Assembly (NCBI GenBank): GCA_017303995.1
Contig: JAFLBE010000014.1
Location: forward strand, 1 to 64,000
Source of the DNA: Bacteroidota bacterium
GTDB taxonomy: Bacteria; Bacteroidota; JABWAT01
Direction: 5' to 3'
DNA length: 64,000 bases
Made by a program: the position numbers and the translations under genes. This document shows, in pieces, positions 8,852 through 16,925 of the stretch (positions are counted from its first letter, which is position 1; each line of letters starts with the position of its first letter). The notes beneath the pieces are model-generated. The model saw only the letters and a list, made by a program, of their open reading frames with translations, was not told where the DNA came from and made no database searches.

Positions 8852-9130
8852 TTTCTCGCAGAGACGCAGGGAGTGCCAGAGAAAATTCAATTAACCACAG
8901 AGAGTCGCAGAGGTTTTCACAGAGAACACAGAGGGTTTTATAATTTGGAGTTGATCTAAAATCAATACAATTTTTAAATAAATTTGATACACTCAGGTAA
9001 ATTAATATATTTCATAAAGTATTTACATTATTGGTCTTAACTAAATAGATTATCCTGTATTTCCTTTGTGATCTCTGTGAAAACCTCTGTGTTACTCTGT
9101 GTTTAAATGAAGTCTTTTTTGCGAGAAAAA
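8852..9130. repeat. CACAGAG-family inverted-repeat element, copy 1
   Basis: About 279 bp with long imperfect terminal inverted repeats. The left arm (8852-8940) runs TTCTCGCA…, then TTAACCACAGAG, CAGAGGTTTTCACAGAGA. The right arm (9056-9130) read in reverse gives TTTTTCTCGCA, TTAAACACAGAG, CAGAGGTTTTCACAGAGA. The centre is AT-rich and shares TTAACTAAATA and CATAAAG with the second copy at 49700-49922. It fills the whole holB-moaD gap. Open frames across it are artefacts of the repeat. Confidence 0.75.
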
Positions 9131-9132
9131 AT

Positions 9133-9378
9133 ATGCTCATTAAAATTAAAGTCTTTGCTTCACTTCGGGATATTACCGGAATTGGAAATCTGGAGTTAAA
9201 CCTCCCGGAGGGTTCAAGCACAGAAAATCTGGTTGACGAACTGATCAGGAAATTCCCGGGATTACTCCCATTTAAAGGTGTTTTCAGGATTGCCGTCAAT
9301 CAGGAATATACAGCAGAAACTTTACTTCTTCACGACCGTGACGAGGTTGCTCTAATTCCCCCGACTTCCGGCGGCTGA
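9133..9378 (+). CDS. moaD: molybdopterin synthase sulfur-carrier subunit
   Basis: A ubiquitin-like protein of 81 residues ending in Gly-Gly (PPTSGG), the site that is adenylated and thiocarboxylated so that molybdopterin synthase can add sulfur to cyclic pyranopterin. The N-terminal strand IKIKVFASLRDITG and the RDEVALIPPTSGG end are typical of MoaD. No moaE is seen in this window; moaA, moaC and mogA lie about 40 kb away. Its 3' end overlaps by 27 bp the 3' end of the convergent esterase gene. Confidence 0.9.
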   Translation: MLIKIKVFASLRDITGIGNLELNLPEGSSTENLVDELIRKFPGLLPFKGVFRIAVNQEYTAETLLLHDRDEVALIPPTSGG

Positions 9379-10035
9379 GTCAAGTACTGGTTTTAGCGTT
9401 TTCCAAACGGTTTCTGCTACAATTTTTTGTCCGGCCGGATTGGGGTGAATCCCGTCAGGCAGGTTCAGTTCTTTCGTCCCGCCCACACCTTCCAGTAAAA
9501 ACGGAATTAAATCCACCTTTTTCGATTTTGCCAGCTCCGGATACAGAGACATGAATTCCCGTGTGTATTCCGGGCCCATGTTTGGTGGAACGGCCATTCC
9601 GGCAAGCACAATTTTCATTTCTGGATTGTAAACTCTGATTGTATCAATAATGGCAGAAAGATTATTCCGGGTGGTCGAAAGTTCGGTTCCCCTGAGACCA
9701 TCATTGGCACCAGACTCAAGTACAACCACCTGAATATCACCCTGGAGCATCCATCCCAGCCGGGACCGAAGTCCGGAAGTTGTTTCACCTGAAACACCTG
9801 CCATCACAACGTCATAGTTAAACCCGAGCGAATCCACATTTTTTCTGATTTGTGCGACCCAACCTTCAGACGGATCCAGATTATAGGCTGCGGTCAGTGA
9901 CGTTCCCAGACAAAGCAGTTTGGGTTTTGCAACTGCAGAAGAATCAGTTTGTAAAACCTCAGGGGTTGAAACATCCTTTTTGCATCCGGAAAGAAAAATC
10001 AGTCCAACTGAAAAAAGGACAAGGAGAGTTCTCAT
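9352..10035 (-). CDS. GDSL/SGNH-family lipoprotein esterase (TesA-like)
   Basis: A protein of 227 residues with a lipoprotein signal (a hydrophobic run ending IFLSGC). SGNH hydrolase blocks are present: LLCLGTSLTAAYNL (block I with the catalytic Ser, here GTSLT rather than GDSLT), GVSGETTSGL (block II), ESGANDGLRG (block III, Asn) and DGIHPNPAGQ (block V, Asp-His). This matches the TesA/arylesterase group of periplasmic thioesterases and lysophospholipases. The Gly-Thr-Ser in block I is a mild deviation. The start ATG overlaps the stop of the upstream MBL gene (ATGA), so the two are coupled. Confidence 0.88.
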   Translation of the reverse strand: MRTLLVLFSVGLIFLSGCKKDVSTPEVLQTDSSAVAKPKLLCLGTSLTAAYNLDPSEGWVAQIRKNVDSLGFNYDVVMAGVSGETTSGLRSRLGWMLQGDIQVVVLESGANDGLRGTELSTTRNNLSAIIDTIRVYNPEMKIVLAGMAVPPNMGPEYTREFMSLYPELAKSKKVDLIPFLLEGVGGTKELNLPDGIHPNPAGQKIVAETVWKTLKPVLDSAAGSRGN

Positions 10036-11105
10036 TTTGATTCCTCGATTTCTGCAACTTCTTCTGTTTTTTTAGAAGTGTTTAGATTCAGTATCCGGGT
10101 TTCACCGTGCTGCATAACCGTGAAGGAAGCAGAATCCGGGCCAATTGCCTGCATTCCTTTTGCCAACCGGACAGGTGGTTCATCAACAGGTTCATCTGTA
10201 AGAATAAACGTTCCCCAGTGCATCCCGATAGAAAGTTTGGAATTCAAATCCCGGTGAATCTGTATCGCCTCTTCAGGATTTACGTGGTGAGAAGCCATAA
10301 ACCAGCGGGGATCGTAGGCTCCAACCGGGATCAATGATAAATCCATATCTCCAAATTTGTCGTGAATATCTTTGAAATCCTTTGAATAACCGGTATCACC
10401 GCCAAAGAAAATCTGATATCCGTTCCGTTCAATAATCCATCCGCACCAGAGTGTAGAATTCCGGTCAGTCAGACTGCGGCCAGAAAAATGCTGAACCGGA
10501 ACACAGTGCAGATTGAAACCTTTGATTTCAGTAGATTCCCACCAGTCATATTCCTGCGCAGAAGTGATGCCTTCAGCTTCAAAACGGGCTTTAACTTTAA
10601 GTCCGGTGAAGAAAACCGGCGGATTTTCAGGCTGACGATCAAAAAGAGCTTTCACCGTTGTAAGGTCGAGGTGATCATAGTGATCGTGCGAAATAATGAC
10701 GAAATCAATTTGCGGGAGATCGTCGAGAGAAAGTCCGGGTTGGGTGTATCTTTTGGGGCCGGCGAAGGAAACCGGTGAAGCCCGTTCGGTAAAATGCGGA
10801 TCGGTTAAAATGTTGATACCATCAATCTGAATCAGAAACGTCGAATGTCCGACCCAGGTAATTGTGGGTTCGGTTTTGTTGGATTTCAGAAATGCCGGAT
10901 CATTCTTTGCCAGAGGAAAAAATTTCGGTTCTGGAGTCGTCCGCTCCCACCACCATTTGGTAACATCAGAAAATCCTTTGTCGAGATGATAATAATTGTT
11001 GGTGAATCCACCTTCAATGTGGTGCTTTTTCGGTGAAGCCGGTTCTTGAGCGCCGCACGATGTTGTCATTGCCATAGTAAATGAGAATAGAAGTGTTTTT
11101 GTCAT
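10032..11105 (-). CDS. exported MBL-fold hydrolase, NAPE-PLD/UlaG-like
   Basis: A metallo-beta-lactamase-fold protein of about 357 residues with a lipoprotein-type signal (LLFSFTMAMTTSCG). Motifs are TITWVGHSTFLIQI, ILTDPHF, the metal site SHDHYDHLD, GGDTGYSKDF and a C-terminal MHWGTF. The arrangement matches proteins annotated as N-acyl-phosphatidylethanolamine-hydrolysing phospholipase D, so a phospholipid-type substrate in the envelope is plausible but not proved. The ATG at 11105 starts at the signal peptide; an upstream in-frame start would only add a spurious leader. It forms a two-gene unit with the downstream lipoprotein esterase, possibly for lipid breakdown. Confidence 0.85.
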   Translation of the reverse strand: MTKTLLFSFTMAMTTSCGAQEPASPKKHHIEGGFTNNYYHLDKGFSDVTKWWWERTTPEPKFFPLAKNDPAFLKSNKTEPTITWVGHSTFLIQIDGINILTDPHFTERASPVSFAGPKRYTQPGLSLDDLPQIDFVIISHDHYDHLDLTTVKALFDRQPENPPVFFTGLKVKARFEAEGITSAQEYDWWESTEIKGFNLHCVPVQHFSGRSLTDRNSTLWCGWIIERNGYQIFFGGDTGYSKDFKDIHDKFGDMDLSLIPVGAYDPRWFMASHHVNPEEAIQIHRDLNSKLSIGMHWGTFILTDEPVDEPPVRLAKGMQAIGPDSASFTVMQHGETRILNLNTSKKTEEVAEIEESK

Positions 11106-11259
11106 GGTTACTTTTATTAATTTTATGCTGAAACACACGAAAACCAAAAATAAATCCGGCAGGACTCAAACTGATACAATTTGTTACCGGCTTAAAGGCC
11201 ACATTTCAATTTTGAGGAAGGGTTTGTATCTTCACAGTCAGACCAAATGAAGAACTCGC

Positions 11260-12042
11260 ATGAAAGAACACCGTCCGGTTAAACGCCGGTCCCGCCCGCT
11301 TGAACTGAAGCATCTTGATCTGCCGCTGAACCCGACCATGGAACAGGGACTGATCATGAGATTGCAGGAAAATCACTTCCAGACATATTTGGGTGCTCTT
11401 CACTCATTTGTCACACAAATTTCTCCCTATTACCGGTTTCAGCTTACAACGGATGGAGATCAGGAACCCGGTCTTCTTCCAGATTCACCTGAATATTTCT
11501 GGATTGCTGAGGTTTTTCAAACTTTGGTGATTATTGGCGCCTCTTTGAGTGAAGAGCAAATTAAGGAAATCCGCATTTACCATGCAAAACTGGTCAAGGG
11601 CAACACTTACAAAATGGCAGGTTATGACGGAAATGAAACCGTTCTGATTCTGAACAAAATTTTCTACCAGATCATGTATGAAAACGGATTCATTGACGAG
11701 ATCAATTTCAGAATCCGGATTCCATCTTTCCGTTACCGTATGAAAATCGGACTCAACCTCAGTTATGCGCCTTCGTTTCCGCTTCATGCCTTTACCCTTC
11801 AATTGTGCGGGGAATCAGGAATTAAAAGCGAAAATACCTTCAGGCAACTTGAAAACTTTGCTATTTTTTACTGGAATCTGTATCACGTTGACCCTGTTCT
11901 GAAACCCGGTTTAACCGATCGCTACCGGAAAAAACTTGAACGGATTTTTAAAAAATCGGAACCGGTTTTACCCGCGAAAGAACTGCTCGACTTTATTCAG
12001 CTCACCATGAACGACCTTTTATTTAACCCAGGACAGACCTGA
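11260..12042 (+). CDS. conserved hypothetical protein, coupled to a class V aminotransferase
   Basis: A protein of 260 residues with a basic N-terminus (VKRRSRPLELKHLDLPLN) and no signal peptide or membrane segment. I do not recognise the family. It contains alternating charged helices and a stretch FRIRIPSFRYRMKIGLNLSYAPSF-like that may be strand-rich. Its TGA overlaps the next gene's ATG (TGATG), so the two are translated together; a role linked to the PLP enzyme is possible. The start follows a long run of potential 5' leader with a TATCTTCA word near 11229. Confidence 0.6.
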   Translation: MKEHRPVKRRSRPLELKHLDLPLNPTMEQGLIMRLQENHFQTYLGALHSFVTQISPYYRFQLTTDGDQEPGLLPDSPEYFWIAEVFQTLVIIGASLSEEQIKEIRIYHAKLVKGNTYKMAGYDGNETVLILNKIFYQIMYENGFIDEINFRIRIPSFRYRMKIGLNLSYAPSFPLHAFTLQLCGESGIKSENTFRQLENFAIFYWNLYHVDPVLKPGLTDRYRKKLERIFKKSEPVLPAKELLDFIQLTMNDLLFNPGQT

Positions 12043-13409
12043 TGTTTGATTCAAAAAAAATCCGGAATGACTTTCCGGTAACCAATCTCAAATTCCCGGT
12101 TATCGGAAGTGAAAAAGAACGAAATCTGATTTACATGGATCATGGTGCGTCAACCCATGCGCCACTTCCTGTAATTGAAAAGTATCAGAAATTCCTGAAC
12201 GGATATTACGCAAACGTTCACCGTGGTCATCACCACTTGAGTATTGTGTCAACCGAGCTTTTCGACCACGTTTCAGAAATTATTCTGGATTTCATTAAAG
12301 GTGACCCGGCTGAAAACTGTATTATGTATACCCAGAACACAACCATGGCACTCGATATGGCCGGTCACATGGTTGAACAGCTTTCGGGAATTACGTTAAC
12401 CACTTTAATGGAGCATCACTCGAACGATCTTCCGCACCGGGCCCGCGGAAAAGTAGTTCACGTGGATGTTCTGGATGAAGACGGAACGTTGGATTATGCT
12501 GATCTTGAACGGAAGTTGAAACAATATCACGTCAAACTGGTTGCCGTCACTGGTTGTTCAAATGTCACAGGTTATTTCCCTGATATCCACAAAATTGCCC
12601 GCATGGCCCACGAATATGGCGCTTATATTCTGGTTGATGCTGCCCAGCTTCTGGCTCATGCGTCCATTGATGTGAAACCCAACGATCACCCTGAACATAT
12701 CGATTTTCTTGCTGCTGCCGGACATAAAGCCTACGCACCTATGGGCTCTGGTTTTCTCTTTGGACCACGGAAACTGTTTGATGCAGCTCCGCCGTACATG
12801 CCTGGTGGCGGAACCGTTAAATATGTGACAGCCGATGATGTGTTTTTCGATAAATCTCCCGATCGTCATCAGGGCGGGACTCCGAATATTGCAGGTGCGA
12901 TAGCCGTTGGGGCGGCCATTAACTACCTGAGTGATATCGGGATGGACAATGTAAGGGAACACGAAAGGGAACTGACTGATTTCACCATTCAGAAACTGCT
13001 CAAAATTCCCGGGCTAACGCTTTATGGTCCGAAATCCGCTGATAAAAAATCAGGAGTTCTTACCTTCACCATTGACGGCGTTTACCATGAACTTGCAGCA
13101 ACCATTCTGAACTATGAATATGCGATTGCAACCCGGAACGGTTGTTTCTGTGCCCATCCGTTATTGCACCGGTTGCTGAATGTGTCACCAGAAGAATCTG
13201 CTATTTTGAGAGACAAGCTTGTTAAAGGTGAAAATGCTGCCATTCCCGGCGCTATCAGAGCCACAATCGGGCTCTACAATACTAAAGAAGAAATTGAAAT
13301 TCTGATTGAAGCTTTGTCGGTCATTGCGGCGAAAAAGTGGAAAGGGAATTACGAAGAAAAGCACGATGCTGACCTTTGCCGGACGAGTTATTACGAATTC
13401 AAGATTTAA
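12042..13409 (+). CDS. class V PLP aminotransferase, cysteine desulfurase-like
   Basis: A protein of 455 residues of the SufS/CsdA type. Visible are YMDHGASTHAP near the N-terminus, TMALDMAG, the histidine-rich TLMEHHSNDLP, ILVDAAQLLAHAS with the PLP Asp, and AAGHKAYAPMGSG with the Schiff-base Lys. The C-terminal ATRNGCFCAHPLL supplies a candidate persulfide Cys in the position of the SufS RxGxxC loop. It is longer than housekeeping SufS (about 410 residues), and no suf/isc scaffold gene is near. It may be a specialised desulfurase or a selenocysteine-lyase-like enzyme. It is coupled to the upstream hypothetical gene by a one-base overlap. Confidence 0.82.
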   Translation: MFDSKKIRNDFPVTNLKFPVIGSEKERNLIYMDHGASTHAPLPVIEKYQKFLNGYYANVHRGHHHLSIVSTELFDHVSEIILDFIKGDPAENCIMYTQNTTMALDMAGHMVEQLSGITLTTLMEHHSNDLPHRARGKVVHVDVLDEDGTLDYADLERKLKQYHVKLVAVTGCSNVTGYFPDIHKIARMAHEYGAYILVDAAQLLAHASIDVKPNDHPEHIDFLAAAGHKAYAPMGSGFLFGPRKLFDAAPPYMPGGGTVKYVTADDVFFDKSPDRHQGGTPNIAGAIAVGAAINYLSDIGMDNVREHERELTDFTIQKLLKIPGLTLYGPKSADKKSGVLTFTIDGVYHELAATILNYEYAIATRNGCFCAHPLLHRLLNVSPEESAILRDKLVKGENAAIPGAIRATIGLYNTKEEIEILIEALSVIAAKKWKGNYEEKHDADLCRTSYYEFKI

Positions 13410-13416
13410 ATTCGTT

Positions 13417-13500
13417 TTCCCGCAGATTACGCAAATGACGCGGAGAACTTCGGGGATACTTTTTTTTTGGAATAATGGGGATAGGTAGGATAAAAAAGCG
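13417..13500. repeat. direct repeat flanking vapBC, left copy
   Basis: Starts TTTCCCGCAGATTACGCAAA and continues with TGACGCGGAGAA, then GGAATAATGGGGATAGG and AGGATAAAAAA. It aligns in the same orientation over about 80 bp with 14229-14310 on the other side of vapBC. The core belongs to the dispersed ACGCAGAT family, also near 26325 and 40655. Confidence 0.7.
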
Positions 13501-13560
13501 TTGCTAACCGAAATCAATCAACTGGTTACACAATTTTCGTAGGTATTTTACACTTGTTTT

Positions 13561-13578
13561 TACACATTGCCTTGTGTA
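13561..13578. promoter_or_regulatory. inverted repeat, probable VapBC operator
   Basis: TACACA-ttgcct-TGTGTA is a perfect 6-bp dyad 21 bp before the vapB start; a half site TTTACAC lies just upstream. VapB-VapC complexes usually repress their own promoter by binding such dyads, so this is the likely autoregulatory site. Confidence 0.55.
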
Positions 13579-13598
13579 GATTTGCCAAAGAGGTGAAA

Positions 13599-13799
13599 AT
13601 GGCAACAAATCTTGGAATTGATACTGAACTTTTAAAGCAAGCGCTTGAGCTGGGTAAGCTAAAAACAAAAAAAGAAACGGTGAACCAGGCTTTGAGGGAA
13701 TTTATTCAACGGCGGAAAATGGAAGATGTGATTTCCTTGTTTGGAACAATAGATTATTCGTCAGACTACGACTATAAGCAATTGAGAAACCGGTCTTGA
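13599..13799 (+). CDS. vapB: VapB-family antitoxin
   Basis: A small protein of 66 residues. The N-terminal ribbon-helix-helix-like part (MATNLGIDTELLKQALELG, then TKKETVNQALREFIQRR) matches the VapB/DUF2191 group, and the acidic, aromatic tail (DYSSDYDYKQL) would bind the toxin groove. A strong ribosome site AAAGAGGTG precedes the ATG at 13599, so the upstream extension is untranslated leader. Stop and toxin start overlap. Confidence 0.88.
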   Translation: MATNLGIDTELLKQALELGKLKTKKETVNQALREFIQRRKMEDVISLFGTIDYSSDYDYKQLRNRS

Positions 13800-14200
13800 A
13801 GGTTTTGGTTGACACTTCTGTTTGGTCTCTTGCCCTTAGAAAGCAGGCCGCCGTTCCTGGTGACCTAAAAGCGGGTTCAGTCCTTTCTGAATTGATCAGG
13901 GATCTTAGAGTTGAAATGATCGGTCCGATTCGTCAGGAAATTCTATCAGGAATTTCTGATCCCGTCAAGTTTCAGAATCTTAAAGAACGAATTTCACCCT
14001 TTAGTGATATTGAAATCATTACCGAAGATTATGAACGTGCTGCACAATTTTCAAACGAATGCAAAAGAAATGGAATTCAGGGATCACACACTGATTTTTT
14101 GATTTGTTCGGTTTCTGTTCGTCTGAATCTAATGATCTTTACTCTGGATGCCAATTTTAAGGAGTACCTTCGGTTTTTACCGATTCGACTTTTCGAGTAA
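13796..14200 (+). CDS. vapC: VapC-family PIN-domain toxin ribonuclease
   Basis: A PIN-domain protein of 134 residues starting at TTG inside the antitoxin stop (cTTGA). The four acidic residues of the active site are visible: Asp in LVDTSVWS (residue 6), Glu in RQEILSG (about 49), Asp in HTDFLI (about 100) and Asp in TLDANF (about 119). VapC toxins cut RNA, often tRNA or rRNA, and are neutralised by VapB. The TTG start keeps toxin yield low relative to antitoxin. The whole unit is bracketed by direct repeats, which hints at acquisition as a cassette. Confidence 0.9.
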   Translation: MKVLVDTSVWSLALRKQAAVPGDLKAGSVLSELIRDLRVEMIGPIRQEILSGISDPVKFQNLKERISPFSDIEIITEDYERAAQFSNECKRNGIQGSHTDFLICSVSVRLNLMIFTLDANFKEYLRFLPIRLFE

Positions 14201-14228
14201 AATCCTATAAACTGAAGTCAAAGGCGTT

Positions 14229-14310
14229 CTCCCGCGGATGACGCAGATTACGCGGAAAAACTACTTAAACTGGGATAAAGGGGATGGACAGGATGGGAGA
14301 AATATTTTAG
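14229..14310. repeat. direct repeat flanking vapBC, right copy
   Basis: TCTCCCGCGGATGACGCAGA, then TTACGCGGAAAAACT, ACTGGGATAAAGGGGATGG and ACAGGATGGGAGAA. It matches 13417-13500 in direct orientation apart from an 8-nt gap. Confidence 0.7.
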
Positions 14311-14374
14311 ACCTTTAAAAAAGGAAAAATGTTGTCATCCCCAAAGATTAAAATAATTCCAAAATTTTTATAAA

Positions 14375-14791
14375 ATGACACTATTGCTTTCAACGTTCTT
14401 TTTTATCTGGGAATTACCACAAAACCTTGCCGGATTAATCACTTTACTGTTAGTTAAACAACAACTTTCTGCAAAAGAAAGAAAGCAATTTCGACGGTTT
14501 TACCAGGTTCCCGGGTTTTCAGCAACACTTGGTTCGTTTGTTTTCTGGTCGGCTTCAACTCCAATGAACGGGTCTGCATCACCAACTGTAAAGCATCATG
14601 AATTCGGACATTCAGTTCAAAGCCGGATTTTAGGTCCGTTTTTTCTGATTGTGGTCGGAATTCCATCTGTTTCCCGGAATTTTTACGGAAGATATTATTA
14701 CAAAAAGCATAAAAAACAATGGGGAAACTACTTTTCAGGATATCCTGAAAAGTGGGCTGATAATCTGGGGTTGAGGTTTTACAAGGAGTAA
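14375..14791 (+). CDS. small membrane protein with HEFGH metallopeptidase-like motif
   Basis: A protein of 138 residues with a hydrophobic N-terminal helix (residues 1-26), a short hydrophobic patch (50-60) and another segment (about 86-100). The central KHHEFGHSVQSRILG resembles a zincin HExxH-like motif (HEFGH) used by membrane-linked metallopeptidases; EKWADNLGLRFY near the C-terminus could supply a further ligand. Similar short proteins with HEYGHTIQS exist in Firmicutes and Bacteroidota as uncharacterised proteins. Catalysis is inference. Confidence 0.6.
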   Translation: MTLLLSTFFFIWELPQNLAGLITLLLVKQQLSAKERKQFRRFYQVPGFSATLGSFVFWSASTPMNGSASPTVKHHEFGHSVQSRILGPFFLIVVGIPSVSRNFYGRYYYKKHKKQWGNYFSGYPEKWADNLGLRFYKE

Positions 14792-14810
14792 GAGAAGAAC
14801 ATCCTTTCTG

Positions 14811-14936
14811 ATATTCCTTATCCCTTTCACCTTAAGCCTTACGCCTTTTACCTGTTTCCGTCCTCCCGAAAGCATTCGGGATCTTCGCTTCGCTCGGCTT
14901 GTCACTTGTAACTTGTCCCTTGTAACCGGAATTTAA
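14811..14936. repeat. composite intergenic repeat (palindrome plus tandem CTTGTAAC)
   Basis: Begins with CCTTATCCCTTTCACC-type tandem words, then TCCCGAAAGCATTCGGGA (hairpin), TCTTCGCTTCGCTCGGCTT and GTCACTTGTAACTTGTCCC. The same composite, in the same order, recurs at 20288-20350. Confidence 0.6.
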
Positions 14937-14939
14937 AAA

Positions 14940-15773
14940 ATGGTCAATCTTCAACTTCATTACGACATCAACAATCCTGAACTGCTCAGTGCTTTCGATG
15001 AACTTCCATTCTGGTCGGCACCTTTCGGACTCAAACTTCTCGATCAGGTTACACTGAAACCGGGCATGAAAGCGCTCGATATCGGGTGTGGAACGGGATT
15101 CCCCCTAACCGAACTGGCAATGAGACTCGGCCCCGCCTCACACGTTTATGGTTTAGATCCCTGGACGGCAGCACAAAACCGGCTGATCAAAAAACTGGTA
15201 GCATATGGCATCCAAAATGTGACTTTGCTGAATGGCGTTTCAGAATCCATTCCGTTGATAGACAACTCCATTGACCTGATTGTGAGCAATAACGGACTCA
15301 ATAACGTTACTGATCTCGAGCTTTCTCTTAAGGAATGTAACCGGGTATCAAAACCTGGCGCGAAACTGGTTTTTACTTTCAATCTTGAAGCCTCAATGGC
15401 TGAGTTCTATTCCGCACTAAAATTGGTACTTCATGATTTTTCGGTTCCGGCAGAACCCGATGCCATCCAAAAACAAATCGCTTCAAAGCGATTGCCCGTT
15501 TCTGAGTATAAACGACTTCTTTCAAGTGCCGGTTACACCAATATTCAGGTAACCTATGACCGGTTTCAATATCGCTTTGCTTCAGGAACTGCGCTTTTCT
15601 CCCATTATTTCATTCGGATGGCATTTCTTGAGGGATGGATGTCGGTTGTTCCTGACTCTTACCGTCAGCAGGTTTTTAATGAACTTGAAAACCGGTTCAA
15701 TCGGATGGCAGAATCTGGTGGAGAGGTGACATTAACTATTCCCTATGCCGTAATTTCAGCTGAAAAAGAGTAA
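14940..15773 (+). CDS. class I SAM-dependent methyltransferase
   Basis: A protein of 277 residues with a Rossmann methyltransferase domain. Motif I is ALDIGCGTGFPL, an acidic end of strand 2 follows (HVYGLDPWT), then a post-I ESIPLIDNSIDLIVSNNGLNNV and a motif III LVFTFNLE. It resembles the UbiE/Methyltransf_11 group of small-molecule methyltransferases. The substrate is not evident, and no biosynthetic cluster surrounds it. The C-terminal ~80 residues contain a helical cap. The ATG at 14940 comes directly after a repeat-rich leader. Confidence 0.85.
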   Translation: MVNLQLHYDINNPELLSAFDELPFWSAPFGLKLLDQVTLKPGMKALDIGCGTGFPLTELAMRLGPASHVYGLDPWTAAQNRLIKKLVAYGIQNVTLLNGVSESIPLIDNSIDLIVSNNGLNNVTDLELSLKECNRVSKPGAKLVFTFNLEASMAEFYSALKLVLHDFSVPAEPDAIQKQIASKRLPVSEYKRLLSSAGYTNIQVTYDRFQYRFASGTALFSHYFIRMAFLEGWMSVVPDSYRQQVFNELENRFNRMAESGGEVTLTIPYAVISAEKE

Positions 15774-15872
15774 GTTATCGGTCGAAACAAAATTTTAAAA
15801 ATGTTGTAAAATCCGGCACATCAATTTTTAATAAATAGTCCGATATTAAGACATTATTTTCCTGAGGAAGTT

Positions 15873-16925
15873 ATGAAATCAAACTTGGTTCTGCTTGTTT
15901 TATTTTTTGCGCTTTCTGCTTCAGGCCAACCTGAGAAATCATTTCTCAGCCAGAAAATGGATATCAGCCTGGAAATTATGAATTTACCCGAAGCTGAGGC
16001 AAAACTGAATGACCTCATTGTTTCACAGAAGGCCATTGTAGATGAATCTTCCAGGAATTCTTCGTATTCCAATTCAAAATCGTTAAGTATGACGCTTCGG
16101 GTTGATCAATCTGCATTTGAATTTTTCCGTACTGCCTTGCCAGCGTTGGGTTCGGTCAGAAAAAACCTGATTACGACCACTGACAATCAAAAAGAATATG
16201 AAAGTCTCGTGATGGAACTGAATTATCTGAAAAAGCAGCGTGACATTTTCCAGACGGAATTTCAGACCATTAACAAGGAAATGAATAAAACGGCTTACGA
16301 AAACTTCTGGAATAAGCTCCGTGAGTTTGATCAGCGCATTTTTGATACCGAAAAGCTGATTCTGAATAAGGAACAGCAAACCCGGAATTTTATTGTTCAG
16401 GTTTCCCTGGATGAACAGCATTCAGAACCGATGGATAGCGCATGGCCTGAATTCATCAATATGCCGGGTGTTGAAAGTGTGGTTTTGAAAATCGACAATC
16501 CAAAATCAAATCTGTCTGCCGGATGGTATAACGGTGCAGGAATCCGGTACATGTTCACCAAAGGGAAAAGTTATATTACACTTTCTGTGTTGAAAGCTTA
16601 TGATATTGCAGCAGATGACTCAACCGGAATCCGGGATGTTCTGATGTACGGATATGGCGTTGATTTTTACTCAAGATACTTTGGCCGTGGTCAAAATCAG
16701 TGGTTTAATCTTTATAGCGGAATGGTATTTGGCGGTGGATTTATGACCTCCAAATCAAAAAAACTCGAAATCGGTTTCATTACTCCGCATATCGGACTCG
16801 AAATTTTCAAGAATCAGTATGTGGTTCTGGATGCCCGGCTGGGTTATTTTGTACCGCTGACTAAAGCCTATAATCTGAACCTGAGGGGGTTAACCAACAA
16901 TCTGTCGCTGAATTTTGTCTTTTGA
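15873..16925 (+). CDS. exported coiled-coil (DUF4349-like) protein with C-terminal barrel-like domain
   Basis: A protein of 350 residues with a signal peptide (LVLLVLFFALSASGQ). Residues ~30-180 resemble DUF4349: paired strands around SSYSNSKSLSMTLRVD, then a long coiled coil with KQRDIFQTEFQTINKEMNK, and a return strand ILNKEQQTRNFIVQVSL. The remaining part (about 205-350) has alternating aromatic strands and ends NLSLNFVF, like a small outer-membrane barrel. A fusion of these two is unusual. GAGGAAG precedes the ATG. The TGA stop lies within the first bases of a CAGGAT-family terminal repeat. Confidence 0.65.
   Translation: MKSNLVLLVLFFALSASGQPEKSFLSQKMDISLEIMNLPEAEAKLNDLIVSQKAIVDESSRNSSYSNSKSLSMTLRVDQSAFEFFRTALPALGSVRKNLITTTDNQKEYESLVMELNYLKKQRDIFQTEFQTINKEMNKTAYENFWNKLREFDQRIFDTEKLILNKEQQTRNFIVQVSLDEQHSEPMDSAWPEFINMPGVESVVLKIDNPKSNLSAGWYNGAGIRYMFTKGKSYITLSVLKAYDIAADDSTGIRDVLMYGYGVDFYSRYFGRGQNQWFNLYSGMVFGGGFMTSKSKKLEIGFITPHIGLEIFKNQYVVLDARLGYFVPLTKAYNLNLRGLTNNLSLNFVF

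Noticed and set aside
8852-9130. Molybdenum cofactor riboswitch before moaD
   Set aside because: The element is shared in both arms with a family of dispersed repeats and shows no Moco-motif pattern that I can recognise, so I call it a repeat; a covariance search could overturn this.
9012-9299. Minus-strand open frame over the moaD region
   Set aside because: It is antisense to moaD and its C-terminal part (KHRVTQRFSQRSQRK) is translated repeat, a known artefact.
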